DNA of 64,000 bases from Loripinus fragilis (lineage: Eukaryota > Mollusca > Bivalvia > Lucinida > Lucinidae): positions 61,908,253 through 61,972,252 of the forward strand of contig OZ026525.1 in NCBI GenBank assembly GCA_964019695.1. Direction: 5' to 3'. Below, piece after piece: positions 49,000-61,194 of the stretch. Below the pieces are notes generated by a model. The model ran no database searches and had not been told where the DNA came from. It worked only from the letters and a program-made list of their open reading frames with translations. Each line of letters begins with the position of its first letter. Within the stretch, counting starts at the first letter, position 1. The position numbers and the translations under genes were made by a program.

Positions 49000-49140
49000 T
49001 GGATTTAATCTGGATGATAAATCATAGAAATAAACAAAACTATAGATTTAGGACATGGACATTTAGAGACAGGTGCCGCCTTAAAGGTGGAGTACGTCAG
49101 GGTTGCTACCTAAGCCTTATTCTTAACAATCTAATTCAAT
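49000..49140 (+). pseudogene. reverse-transcriptase fossil
   Basis: RLKGGVRQGCYLSLILNNLI matches the G-V-x-Q-G-x-x-LSP-x-L-F-N block of LINE reverse transcriptases (the Pro is lost). Homology cannot be followed into a YADD motif. Confidence 0.5.
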
Positions 49141-50260
49141 ACATACATTTTCATAGTTTGTATATAACAAGTCATTATTATGCAAAGTTTAAAGAAAATC
49201 CATGCGTGGGCACAGATGCAAGACCCCCTTTCTGCCATGTAAAGAGGTCTTACAGTAATAAAAGACAACAAAGAGATCCACTTATTACTATCTTAGAAAT
49301 GTATTCTTAAAATTGAAAAGTAGCCTCATGCTATTAATACTATACTGTAAAAATAACAAGGCACAAAGCATAGATTAGTACTGGATTGTAATAACATAAG
49401 CAATAATTTGCATAAATCTAAGTTTAAAATAATAATAAAAAAAAGTTACAAGATAACATGACAACAACTTCAAAATGATATTTCATGAGCTAATTTGAAA
49501 ATGGTGAGTCTTGTATTAATTACATGGATAAAGCTCAGTCAAATGGAACGGTTTCAGCTTTCTCATGGTCAGACGCAGGTAAGGAAGCATTTTACATACA
49601 GAATTCTTTACTGGAATTGGCAAGCATTGGTCAAATATTGTGGAAAGTTTTAACAGTGATGCTATTACAGTGGTAAACGGTCAAAGAATAACTGCATTTG
49701 TAAATGACTGTTTATGTGGAATCAAAGCTATAACGCAGTATGTATTTAAATTTTGCTTATAGGCAGCCCTTATTCCTGATATAGATTTTTTTCTTTATTT
49801 AATGAAATTTGGATTACTTCTGTTTGAAGAAAATTATCAATTGAACCGTTTGTGCATGTTAAATGATTCATACATTTCTTCTGCTTGAAAACGGGTAGGT
49901 TTATGTATGCTGAAAGATGGAGAAAATGTAAAAGATAATCAAAGAAAGGAGATTTCAATTAGAAACATAAAGTTATCAGAGCGTACGAGCAGAAATCGCT
50001 GCATCTACAGTAGAATAGATGTTAGAGACATGTCAGTTAAAGGTATGCTTGTTAGAATAAAAATGAGTCATTCACCTTTGAAAAGGGGTCAGTTGTTTTA
50101 AAGGCGTAGTCGTTAAAAGCTAATGTCAGAGTATTGAAAGAGAATACTGCATTCAATTTTGAATTATTTGCAAACGAAAAACGGAGATGCTTATGTCGGC
50201 TATGCACATATGGAGAATGTTATAAGTAGTGAGACAAAATTAAAAAATCCAAATACACTT
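49140..50260. other. no recognisable feature
   Basis: AT-rich. A short frame at about 49594-49735 (FTGIGKHWSNIVESF) and another at 49907-50101 are unassigned. Confidence 0.4.
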
Positions 50261-50279
50261 GCAGTGTAATTGATTTTCC

Positions 50280-51785
50280 CAGAAGTGGAATTTCAAAGGT
50301 TATTTCCAAAGGTAAGAATATATATCATAGGAGCGGTAGATTTTGTGGAAAGAGCAAATTTCCTCATAAGAGAGCTCTAAAAATCGGTTGGTGACTAGGT
50401 CACATGTCATTTCCCCAGAAGAGGAAATAAGAAATTCCCCAGAAGTGGAAAAAGATATTTATCTGATATAAGGTAATTTTGAGATTGCCCAGGAGGTGGA
50501 AACGATTTTCCCAGAAGTGGGAAAGTATTTACCTGATTGAAGGTTATTTTCAAAGGTAAGAATATATATCATAGGAGCTGTAGATTGATGTTGGAAGAGC
50601 AAACTTTCCTCATAAGAGAGCTCAAAAATCGTTTGATGACTAGGTCACATGTAATTTCTCAAGAAGAGGAAGCATGAAGTTTCTTTGAAGTGGAAAAAGG
50701 TATTCATCTGGTATAAGGTAATACTTGAGATTGCCCAGGAAGTAGAAACGAGTTCTCCCAGAAGTGGGAAAAGGTATTTACCTGGTAGAAGGTTAATTCC
50801 AAAGGTAAGAAAACATAATATAGTAGCAGTAGATTTATCTGGGAAAAGCAAACTTTCCTCATAAGAGAGTTTAAAATCGGTTGGTGATTAGGCCACATGT
50901 CCGTTCCCTAGAAGTGGAAATATGAAGTTCCCCAGAAGTGGAAAAAGGTATTTATCTGGTATAAGGTACTAATTGAGATTTCCCAGGAAGTGGAAAAAAG
51001 GTATTTACCTGGTAAAAGGTAAAAATTGAGATTTCCCAGGAAGTGGAAACGAGTTCCCCGGAAGTGGGAAAAAGGTATTTACCTGGTAGAAGGGTAATTC
51101 CAAAGGTAAGAAAACATAACATAGTAGCAGTAGATTTATGTGGGAAAAGCAAACTTTCCTCATAGGAGAGCTTTAAAATCGGTTGGTGACTAGGTCACAT
51201 GTCCATTCCCCAGAAGTGGAAATATGAAGTTCCCCAGAAGTGGAAAAAGGTATTGATCTGGTATAAGGTACTAATTGAGATTTCCAGGAAGTGGAAGCGA
51301 GTTCCCCAGAAGTGGAAAAAGGGTATTTACCTGGTAAAAGGTAACAATTGAGATTTCCCAGGAAGTGGAAATGAGTTCCCCAGAAGTGGAACGTGGTATT
51401 TACCTGGTAGAAGGTAATAATTGAGATTTCCCAGGAAGTGGAAACGAGTTCCTAGGAAGTGGAACGTGGTATTTAGCTGATAGAAGGTAATAATTGAGAT
51501 TTCCCAGGAAGTGGAAACGAGTTCCCTGGAAGTGGAACGTGGTATTTACCTGGTAGAAGGTAATAATTGAGATATCCCAGGAAGTGGAAACGAGTTCCCC
51601 GGAAGTGGAAAATGGTATTTACCTGGTAACAATTGAGATTTCCCAGGAGCGGAAACAAATTTCTTGGAAGTGGAAACGGGTAATTACCTGGTAGATGGTA
51701 ATAGTTGAGATTTCCCAGGAAGTGGAAAAAGTTATTTACCTGTTAACAGATAATAACTGAGATTTCCCGGGAAGTGGAAGTCCGG
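50280..51785 (+). repeat. GGAAGT-rich minisatellite with higher-order structure
   Basis: First half: four ~245-300 bp units with CAAAGGTAAGAA, GTAGATTTATGTGG, TTTCCTCATAAGAGAG and GACTAGGTCACATG (about 50308, 50553, 50800, 51100). Second half: ~70-bp units TTTACCTGGTAGAAGGTAAT, TTGAGATTTCCCAGGAAGTG, GAAACGAGTTCCC. CAGGAAGTGG or CAGAAGTGG recurs dozens of times. Confidence 0.88.
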
Positions 51786-51789
51786 TTGA

Positions 51790-52730
51790 AAATGCAGATT
51801 GAAGGTCTTAATTTTCTAAAGGTGCAAAAGTCCCTGAGAGCAAAATCAATGAACAAAAAAAAAAATCTCAGATGAAAATAAGGGTAGACTTTCAAACAAT
51901 GAAGTATTTGGTTTTAGTATGGTTTCGGGAGAGTAAATGTCCTCCATATGAACAAACATGGAGGAGTAAATATTTTTGTATAGAGCAGTATTTAGAAGAT
52001 AAAAAATGAGGTCAATGTTTATTACAATAACAAGAAAATGAATTCACTCAAAAAAAAAAAAAAATCGGGAGTAGAAAAGGTGATTTTCAAAATATCGCCA
52101 TGTTGGTAAGTTACGTGAAATATCAAAATTAAAATGGCAATAAAATGGATATGTTATATTTCTAATAAGCTATTCGTTTATTTAAGTCAGAGAAAGAAGA
52201 AAATTAAATTGACTGATATATGGGATCACAAACAAATGACAAGTTTAGTGTATATTATAACGTAGATACAAATAAGTTAATTCCAGATGGGTTCCCAGTA
52301 TAGAAGTTGCCTGATTATTAGCTCCATATCAGAGTTAGCAGAGGGGAAATGTTGAGTATAATAGATATGGCAGTTTGTTGTACTTTAAGAGTTTCAGACC
52401 AGCCATTTGCACCTGATTATCTAATTTTAATAGGTGGTACATTTAGCAAAACAAAAGTAAATAAATAAGTAAATAAAATGAGTACCAGATACAGGTATTA
52501 TATGCAAATGGGCATGAAAACAATGATATTTTTGGAAAATAAATTTTAGATTTCAGCATGATTGCAATGAAAATAAGAATAATATGTATTGACAATAAGG
52601 CTATTTGTATATGGCTATTTGTTTTCATTTGTTGCAGGTATGTACGTTGAAGAGTTTGGAGTCGAAATGTTATACATTACAGAGGTCAAGTCTATGTGAG
52701 ACATTGTGATGTGACTTAACATGAAAACGT
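51790..52730. other. no recognisable feature
   Basis: AT-rich with A-runs; no supported gene. Confidence 0.45.
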
Positions 52731-52735
52731 AATTT

Positions 52736-53360
52736 GAATCTATACAAAATTTTGTCGCTCTCTAACATTTGTAATTTCTAAGCGCGCCAACATGCAAACT
52801 GTGTTTGTTTTCTTTGTTAGAAGTTAAGAATAGACTTAACATTCTGCTCGTTTCATCGAATAGAGCAGAATATTTGTCTAGTCGGTACTAGCATTAACAA
52901 AGGTTGTGCAGTATATTATTACTCAGTCGTCATGCACGGACTGAGAATAATCAGGTATTTGTGAACGAAGTGTCGTGAAAAATCAGTTCTAAGGCGGCTT
53001 CACAGATGTGAGCAACACACAAAATTTTGTATAGATTCGAGCAAGAGATCTTGCCGTGTTGATTTGCACGTCGTCATTGCTATGTGGTATACTGCACTGT
53101 TTAAAATCACAGCAAGTTTTCGCCAAACAAAAAAAATAGAAAGTTTGGTGTCATGTGGGCTGGACGGCAGGTACTTCGGCAATGAGAAGATCTAAGGGTT
53201 AAGTAAGCTGTGTTACTGGCAGGACTTTTACAAGCACTTCTTAAATAGATCTCATCAAGATCTACAACGTCCTTCCTTGTCACGCTGCTCATTTGCTCAC
53301 ATTAAAGCGCGCCAACATGCAAACTGTGTTTGTTTTCTTTGTTAGAAGTTAAGAATAGAC
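52736..53360. repeat. composite of direct and inverted repeats
   Basis: GAATCTATACAAAATTTTGT at 52736-52755 is exactly inverted at 53020-53039. A 56-bp sequence starting AAGCGCGCCAACATGCAAAC is exactly direct-repeated at 52780-52835 and 53305-53360. The 189-bp segment lies directly after the first direct repeat. Confidence 0.85.
52836..53024 (+). repeat. 189-bp hairpin-rich segment, copy 2
   Basis: 188 of 189 positions equal to 44405-44593 by eye. Confidence 0.88.
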
Positions 53361-53401
53361 ACCGGTTAAAGCCCTCCAGTAAAATATTTTACTGACCGTT
53401 C

Positions 53402-53625
53402 CAAGGCGGTACTTCTTTTGTGGATCTTTTATGTTTTTGTTCTGTCTTGTGTTTGCTATGTCTTTGTGCGCGTCTGTTTATATGTGCCTTGTTGTCACCT
53501 GCTGGGAAAGGGCTGACCTCTTGGCTCTCGTTTGTGGTGTCTACTGTGAGTTTTTCACTTTCCCATTGGTATCCTGGGTCAGGTGTGATACTTAATTGTA
53601 TCGATTCCTAAACTTTGCACCCTTA
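53402..53625 (+). repeat. interspersed repeat family D, copy 2
   Basis: GGCGGTACTTCTTTTGTGGA to CTAAACTTTGCACCCTTAAT, parallel to 37975-38205. Confidence 0.72.
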
Positions 53626-53639
53626 ATAACCTTTATTAA

Positions 53640-54860
53640 TATTCTAAAAATAAATAAGCATGAAAATGTTGTCTGCTGCCAAAAGATCACAACCAAAAAT
53701 AAATCATGTTTACTTAATCTTACTGTATCAGGTCCTGACCAATGAAATGGATGCATGATTAACCTGACTGACCAGATTAACAAAAGGTGCAAATATCAAT
53801 TCCTTTGGGCAGTTGCACTGAACTAAACAAACTATTTCGGACTACAAATTACGATTTAGGCTGAGCAGTGTACATGAGCTTATATAAAATAAAAATATTT
53901 CAAAACATTTATACAAAATGCCCATAAAACACTCAGTTACACACTCCCCCTCTACGAAAAATGGATTCTCTTCATTTTACATAGTGTCACTTACACCTTT
54001 TACAAATGCATATAATGTACAGTATCAGGATGAAATTGTGACAAGATTGCGGGACGTAACAGAGAATTTAAAATGGATCCTTTGTCTGTCACAGGTATAC
54101 AATGCTCTCCAGTTGTCGTGGTGCAGAGCTTGTTGGTTCTTAAGACGTTCTGTTTGTCTCTCTGAAGTTATCCTCACCAGCTCTGCCTTCTAGATATTTG
54201 GCTTCATATCCAGTTTCACTGATGCTTCATCTTCAGTAACGCCTGGTTGTTGGTCTGTCAAATCTGTCTCATGTTGATCAGGATCACAAGCGTCCCAATC
54301 ATCCCTCAGATCAACTGTGTCATGCGTACTCATGTCTTTTGTATTATCAGCAGCAGGAGAAGCTGCTTACAAATTACTTGGGCCTCGTCACGAGAAAGCC
54401 TGTCTTCAGGGTTTTCGTCAAGGCGAGATTCAAACCAGTCTCCTCAGCTACAGAGACAATCTAGAAAATTGAAATTTTGCCAGTAGCAAGCTTACATATG
54501 AAATTTTCCGAAAAGCGAATAACAAAGGCGCTGATCAGACTACGCGAATCCGCAGGCTGGTCTGCGCCTGTGTTTTTAGCAAACCCCCAAAGACAGGTTT
54601 TCTCGTAGCGAGGCCCACTTGTTTCTCTATCTGTCCTCAATTTATTTGAATCGACCCCAGTTGTTTCAATAACAACTGCCTCATCACATGTAGAATTCTG
54701 TTATCTTTTTCTTTTAAAATCTCCTTCTTCTTGTTCTTGTTCTAGGTTAAGGTACTGGTGTAGCTTTTCATGGTATTGGAACTGGTGTTGCCTTCTTTTG
54801 TTTTGGGACTTAGTCATCTGTCTTTGAACTATCATCATTTTATTTGTTCACTAGACTCTT
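53640..54860 (-). mobile_element. possible LTR-retrotransposon 3' end, decayed
   Basis: On the minus strand a broken Asp/Glu/Gln-rich frame (about 54860-54640, then 54375-54210, one stop, then to 54100) leads to a polypurine tract AGAGGGGGAG (53953-53944) directly followed by TGTGTAAC at 53943, the usual order PPT then LTR start. AATAAA occurs near 53634. No integrase, no second LTR and no clear LTR end are seen. A family B MITE splits the frame. Confidence 0.4.
54380..54616 (-). mobile_element. MITE family B, copy 4
   Basis: GGGCCTCGTCACGAGAAAGC and right end TTTTCTCGTAGCGAGGCCC, with ACTT at both flanks. Reversed relative to copies 1-3. Confidence 0.8.
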
Positions 54861-54924
54861 CTTTGTCATCATTTAAAACATTGCCTAAATGCAAATTGCC
54901 CAAAATACACCCAGCTACACAAAG

Positions 54925-55045
54925 TAAGTAAGGGTGCAAAGATCAGGAATTGATGATTTATACAATCAAGTACCAAACTTGACCCAAGATTACAATGGAA
55001 TAAATACACACTCACAGTTAGACACCACAAACGAGAGCCAAGAGT
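54925..55045 (-). repeat. interspersed repeat family D, 3' fragment
   Basis: Complement of the family D end: AAGTAAGTAAGGGTGCAAAG, GACACCACAAACGAGAGCCA. Confidence 0.6.
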
Positions 55046-55064
55046 CCTTTTTGTGGGGCATGGG

Positions 55065-55252
55065 CCATTAGTGCAGGCCCAGATCAGACACCTCATTACT
55101 CGGCGTCTGATCAGGGTCTCCATTGTTTGCTTACAGAATGTTTTATCAAAATTTGAATATAAATGGAAAATACCTCCAAACAACACACATAATGGAAATG
55201 GATTGGTCCAATTGATAAGAATGGGAACTTCCATTCTGCTTAAATTGGTTAA
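55065..55252 (-). repeat. interspersed repeat family E
   Basis: CGGCGTCTGATCAGGGTCTC, CATTGTTTGCTTACAGAA and GGAAATGGATTGGTCCAATT. Confidence 0.65.
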
Positions 55253-55258
55253 TATGTT

Positions 55259-55819
55259 CACAGTATGTAAACTGAAATAAACATCCTGTACCCGTTCCTC
55301 CTAGCTCACACCTTTTACATTATGAATTACAGCACTCGTGCGTAACCAGTTGCCGGAAATCGTGATGTGAGAGTTGTTGGTACAGCTGTAATTGCGAGGG
55401 CCCACCTATTAAAATTCATTTTTCCATAGATCTAAGTAACTGTTACAGTTACAACCATGTAATCATGTATACATGTGATTGCCAATTCCACTAAAACCGC
55501 GCAATCTGGCATTTAAGCTCGTTTTTGACACAGAACGGCTCTGATTGTGAGCAAGTCGTTTTTTAACAAAGCAAAATGCAAAGGAGGAAACCGCTAAAAT
55601 CATGGAATAAAACGGAATAAAATAGATAAAATGGCTTTTTTTACCTTGTTCGAATGTGTATTGTCTGTATCGCTAACAATATAAATCGAAAAGTGTACAT
55701 GTACCTAAATACACGCATTTTCCGACTACTGGTTACGCACGAGTGCTGTTATTTATGTTTATAAGGCGTGAGCTAGCGGAGGAACGGTACAGGATGTTTA
55801 TTTCAGTTTACATACTGTG
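55259..55819. mobile_element. family L long-TIR MITE, copy 2
   Basis: Same ends as 40806-41447. ATGTT directly flanks both ends (55254-55258, 55820-55824). Relative to copy 1 it lacks a block of roughly 85-90 bp near the right TIR and has a small duplication AATAAAACGG. Confidence 0.87.
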
Positions 55820-55829
55820 ATGTTATGTC

Positions 55830-56510
55830 GTACCACTTCGATTTTTATGCAAAATTAATATGCTAACTGCAGTTGATAAATGTTGCACTCAATGCGCAGA
55901 AATGTTTTACGAATATTGTGCACTACCAGGGAATTCAAATTATGAATTATGGATAATTATTTCACGAGAATTTATGAATAATCTCTGAAAACTGGCATTC
56001 ATTTGAATTTTTAATGCTAACATGGTCCTTGGGCATGCTAGGAACAATGTTGTTAGATCCGCGCCTTGTGAAAACCTCTTATTGCCATGATTAACACTTT
56101 ACGTGCTGGGTTTTCTATCTCACATTTTTGTAGTCGTCTGCTGACTTTTTTTCAAAACTAACCGTTTCAAAAATATTTCAAGATAACTATCACAGTGTCA
56201 AACGGTGTGCATTCAGATCAGAACGGTCGTGCTCTGGGTCCCAACTGTTTGCAAATGTTATCAAAAGTAGACGCTAGCAAGAACAGAGGTATAAAACAAC
56301 AAATGCGCAGGTCAACTAGCACAAACGACATATTCGCGCAGTCTTATCCAGCTGTCTTCAGTTCAAGGAAAAAAAACCCTTCAAAATGAGGCACTGCTAC
56401 CGTATTTACTTTCTAGATAGACTGGCTCCAGTCCTTAAAACAAGTTTTCACCAATGTGCCATATCATTAAAAATATACTTGTAGCTAGTCTTACTCTGAT
56501 GGCTCTGTTT
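55830..56510. other. no recognisable feature
   Basis: No supported gene or repeat. Confidence 0.45.
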
Positions 56511-56515
56511 TAAAA

Positions 56516-56713
56516 CCCTATATATTTGCACCGACTGAAGTCAGTTTTACGTAACAGCCACGTATCCTTTTAAGGTCACATTATTCAGAGTTTGTCAAAT
56601 TTATTTCCATTTGGCTTAATGTGTTAATTTGACAAACGTTGAATAAGGTGACCTTAAAAAGGTATACGTGGCTGTTACGTAAAACTGACTTCAGTCGGTG
56701 CAAATATATAGGG
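56516..56713. mobile_element. 198-bp near-perfect palindrome (MITE)
   Basis: 86-bp arms CCCTATATATTTGCACCGAC outward, including TTACGTAACAGCCACGTAT and AAGGTCAC, with very few mismatches. TAAA on both sides. Confidence 0.85.
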
Positions 56714-56985
56714 TAAACATATTAAGAACGTGTCCTATTTGCAGAATAATGGCATTATGTCTCATTGTCGACATATTATTTTATTGATATTGATAAATTC
56801 TTCTGTGATCTCAAGAGTGAGGCATCACGGGAACTACACCACTATGAATCAATCAGAAATAATTTGTCTGATAGCAACAACAGGACCACTAGATTAAATT
56901 CTTGACACTGGAAGTCAAGCAAACTAGACAGTGAGCTCATTAATCTTGAAGCCTCGTTTTTCCCTGATAAATATATTTAGAGGAT

Positions 56986-57060
56986 ATTTGTATTCAAAAT
57001 TTTCATTTGGGGAGGTATATCGTCAAGTTTAGTTTTACGGTGACGCGCGATTTCCGAAAG
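56986..57060 (+). mobile_element. family J MITE fragment
   Basis: TATTCAAAATTTTCATTTGG, GGAGGTATATCGTC and AGTTTTACGGTGACGCG; the right arm is missing. Confidence 0.65.
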
Positions 57061-57084
57061 CTTTGTGGGACTTCGGCAAACAGT

Positions 57085-57265
57085 TCAAAGCCAGATAAGA
57101 CGCTGCAGAACGCGGCGTCTGATCAGGTTCTCCACTGTTTGCTGATAGAAGTTTCTTTTAAAATTTGGATAAAATGAAAATACCACCCAACAACCCTAAA
57201 ATTGGAAATGGACTCGTCCAATGGATAAGGATGGGAAATTCATTCGGCATAAATGGGTTAATCTG
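57085..57265 (-). repeat. interspersed repeat family E
   Basis: AGACGCTGCAGAACGCGGCG, ACTGTTTGCTGATAGAAG and GGAAATGGACTCGTCCAATG. Confidence 0.68.
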
Positions 57266-57359
57266 CCTAGCCAAGAGGTAAAGTAAGGTCATACAATAAG
57301 TTTTTAGGTCTAAAATATATTTGTTTATGACTCGTATAAAATACCTCCTCTGATTGGAT

Positions 57360-57725
57360 GAAACCAGTGACAATTTATTGATGTCTATCAGTGATGAACT
57401 AAATTTAGACCAAGACAGGTAGACATCAGATTTTGTCAATGCTGCCAGACAGTTAAAAATAGATATAGGAAAACTGACATCAGGTATGAACTATTTTCAA
57501 CACAGGACAGATAGACATCACGTTTGTCACTGCTGCCAAACAGTTATAAATAGATATAGGAAAACTGGAACCAGTTATGAACTATATGTAGACATGCCTT
57601 TTGTCACTGCTGCCTGACAGTTATAAATAGATATAGGAAAACTGACACCAGTTATGAGCTATATGTAGCCCAGGACAGATAGACATCACTTTTGTAACTG
57701 CTGCCTGACAGTTATAAATACAGAT
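57360..57725 (+). repeat. tandem repeat, four units of 78-91 bp
   Basis: GCTGCC-x-x-ACAGTTATAAATAGATATAG recurs at about 57441, 57531, 57609 and 57700, with ACAGATAGACATCAC and CCAGTTATGA. Confidence 0.8.
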
Positions 57726-58578
57726 TTGAAAACTACCATTAGATTTTTCACACACGAGAAGGATAAAGTAGACAAGCATTATTTTTTTGTGTATATTTCC
57801 AGTGACGTATATATAGGTCACTGATATTTCACAAGTCAAATGTTTTGATAAACAGTTTGATCATTTTATGAGAAAAGTCATTTAAGAAAAGCAATGCTTT
57901 TCCACATCTCATAAGAGTTTCAGAAACTTGAAAAGCATTTTTTGAAATAAGCTTGGTTTCAGTGCACTATTTTAAAACATCTAACTTGAGTAAATAGCGA
58001 CATGAATCTAAACACAAATGCTTGCAGATATTTCCAGGTAAAACTTTCATATTAACTTTTTTCCAACATTTGAGAAAGAAATACAACAGCAAAAGAGCAT
58101 CAGAGTCAACAGAAGAAAGCAAAACGTAACAAAACAAAGAACAAAAAATCCAACAACATATGGAAAAATAAAACAACAGAAAAAGCAAAAAAAAAAGCAA
58201 AAATAAAATTAAACAACAGCAACAACAACCGGTAAAACCAATCTGAGTCGTAAATGAAGAAAGCTATCAGAGATGTGTCGTCTTATGCGAACGTAAATGG
58301 CGCTTTAAGGGTTGGGATTAAATCTCTACAGAATTACGGGTTGTTAATCATGTCAGCTTCTGGGATAATTCGCCGTTAATCTGATCAAATCACATCAACT
58401 TGGAATTATAGACAGTTTATTGAAGAAAAGTTGAAAGACAAACAGCCGAACTGTTGGCGCCTTTCATTGTAAGAGAATTTAAAAATGGTTTATAGCGTAC
58501 TCGGCTGTGTGAACAAACTTCGAAATGAAGACAGAAAACACTGACCAAGGGAATTTTAGCCAAGTCACCAGTCTGAAA

Positions 58579-58850
58579 ATGACAAAGCAACATATGGTCT
58601 CAGAACGGGTTACCCCGTTCTGAGGCCATGTTGCTTTGTCATTCTGGTAACGGGGTTAGGTACATTTACTCCTAAATATCAGCCTAAATTTTGTAACGGA
58701 TGACATTTTAACATTTGTTGAAACTAATGAGGCTGTTGCTTTGTCATTCTGGTGACGGGGTTTGAGATAAGGTACTCCTAAATATCAGCCTAAATTTTGT
58801 AGCAGACAACATTTTAAAAAATTGTCGTAGCTTCAAAAGAAACCAAATGA
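58579..58850. repeat. 30-bp-arm hairpin plus 105-bp tandem duplication
   Basis: Hairpin 58579-58643: ATGACAAAGCAACATATGGT with complement. Then TTGCTTTGTCATTCTGGT starts two units at 58631 and 58736 containing ACTCCTAAATATCAGCCTAA. Confidence 0.75.
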
Positions 58851-59099
58851 GGCAGGATATTTCATGTGAATTGTCTCCCCATTATGATATTCAAATTTTG
58901 TATCACTTTAGGCAGCAACCTCGAGCTATCAGAAATTCAGTTTCCACTGCGCACGTGCATACAATGTATCAATGACTTTGGTGATGCTTACTTCTATTTA
59001 AGTCCCCTATAGCGAGATCTCGAAACTGGAAGTTGATGTCAATGAAGAACGACACCAAATAAGTACAATCCATTACTGTCAAACACGAAATTTGATTAT

Positions 59100-59850
59100 G
59101 CTGTGTTTGATACGAGAACTCCTTTAAACAATAAATGAACCGGGCCTTGTGAAATTGTACTAGTCAAATGGTCACTGTGGCCCCCTGCCAGTATTTTGTT
59201 TGGACGTTCGAGGACCTCGATCCGGCTGCACGTGTACGTCCATTTCAAGGATGTAATGGACAATGGCGTAGACAGAACGCTGAAAAAGTTACACACATCA
59301 AAGGGAGACTACTGGATCAAGCAATGATTCTCTTCAAGTGCGTCCCTTTTCAAAATTGGAACTTCTCTTATAGGAAAGAGTTTGCTCCCAGAGGGACCAA
59401 ATTCTTTCCTTTAAGAGCAGTTCCTTAAGTATGGAAAATCACTTTTATCACATTAAGTGATTTCCCTTTAAATTTACTATTTTATTACGCACGTGCGTAA
59501 CTGCGTAATGGCAGCTACGCCAATGGGCAGAGTGGGACTGTGCGAGTATTTTGTTTGGACTTTCGATGACCTCGATCCGGCGGTACGTGTACATGTAATG
59601 GACCAGGGTAAAGGAAACAGAGTGTATGCATTCGAACAATGATACTGTTTCCAAAGAGTTTACCATTCTTGCCATTGGAGATATTTGAGCCTCATTCCAA
59701 AATGACTGAATACAGGTCCAGTGTTTACAGGCCCAGTGAGCTGCATTATTTAATAATTGTATAAAAACAATCTCTTAATTAGGAATATGTACACTTACCA
59801 CTACGCACGTACGTACTGTGCGAAAATGGTGCTACGCTATATCGGAAATT
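59100..59850. repeat. cluster of dispersed repeat fragments
   Basis: TATTTTGTTTGGACGTTCGA / TATTTTGTTTGGACTTTCGA occur at about 59193 and 59548. TTACGCACGTGCGTA-x-x-TGCGTAAT with GAGCTACGCCAATG-like sequence occurs at 59484-59530 and at 17719-17765. A family I palindrome is at 59359-59425. Confidence 0.55.
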
Positions 59851-60516
59851 CCGGTGTAATATGGGTTTATCATCCATCGTATATTCGAAGGGATCTCTTC
59901 ATATGATGGGATCCGATGTAAATGCAATAATTATATTTGGAAGCAATGGATTTTATCCCTCAGAGACTCTGGAAGGCGACACTGGCAGCGAAACAAAAAT
60001 TCTTGCATTAGACATTAAACTGCGTTTTGCTATTGCACGTAAGTGCATCGGCATAATGTTCATGCACTGTCATGGAATAGACTGGTTTGGCGCGTATATC
60101 GTCCGTTTGTCTTTCTTTCTGCTCGGCGTAAGCCTCGCATTTTATCTCTTTTCTCCCAATTCGTTTAATTAATTCAATAAAACATGAGTACTCATGTAAG
60201 ATCCTCTATTTAAAGACCTGTATTTGTGATAATAGGTGGCTATTTGGATTAATAAGAGACTGCCTGTAGCCAAATCTAGTAAATCAGAATGGCTCACCAG
60301 GCTATCAGGGGCCCCATACTTGGAATTTAGCTATCACTAACAAATCTAGTTTACAGGTAATCATCTCAAAACTACAAAACCCTCCAAGAACCTTTTTATG
60401 ACCCAATGCAAAGAGCTCCTAATCCTCTCATTAGGTCTAGTCTTTAAACTGCCAAGTATAGAGATAGAGTAACGTCAAAAAGTAATCAACAGTGATTCCT
60501 ACTTTAAGGTCATAAC

Positions 60517-60687
60517 TAGCCTGGGTCCAGTCGTCAATATTTTTGCAATATTTTCTAATGCTAATATTCTAAAAAATAAGAAAATAAAAAAACTCCACAT
60601 CAAAGGGTTTGGTTTCAATTATTTTTTGATCAAGAAACGGAAAAATAAAAAAGAAGACAAACTGATCAGAAGGAAACCCAGGCTAGG
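60517..60687. mobile_element. 170-bp MITE
   Basis: Ends TAGCCTGGGT and ACCCAGGCTA; AT-rich centre. Confidence 0.5.
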
Positions 60688-61194
60688 CTATAACATATAT
60701 TTCTTTAATGAAAATTAAATGAATGTTTCCTCATTCATGTTACTTTCTACTGGTACAAATGCATTTATGTTGGCCAGAAGAAGCAAAGTTAATTTTCCTG
60801 TTGTTACGTGCCAGGCGCAACTAGAAAAGAATTCAGGAAACCAAAATTTGGTATTTGGAAAGTCAGCAAAAAGCACTTTTAAAATTTAACAAAATTTATT
60901 AAAATTAACAAAATAATCATTTACTAAAGCAATGGAAAATATTTATACAATTAAAGAAAGTCTAATTTACAGTACCTTATATGTCCAAACTGTCTCTCAG
61001 AATATATATCAACACAAGTCTTTCAGTAGTTTCTGATCCCCAGATTTTGAAGTTAAATCCAAAACTGAGTAAACCAAAGTAATCCAGAATGTCATAAACA
61101 CAAAGTATTCCAGTATAGAATTCCAGCATAAACTGTTTAGACTTTTTAAATGGTGAAATTATTTCAAAGATGCCCCTATGAGAAATGTACTCTT

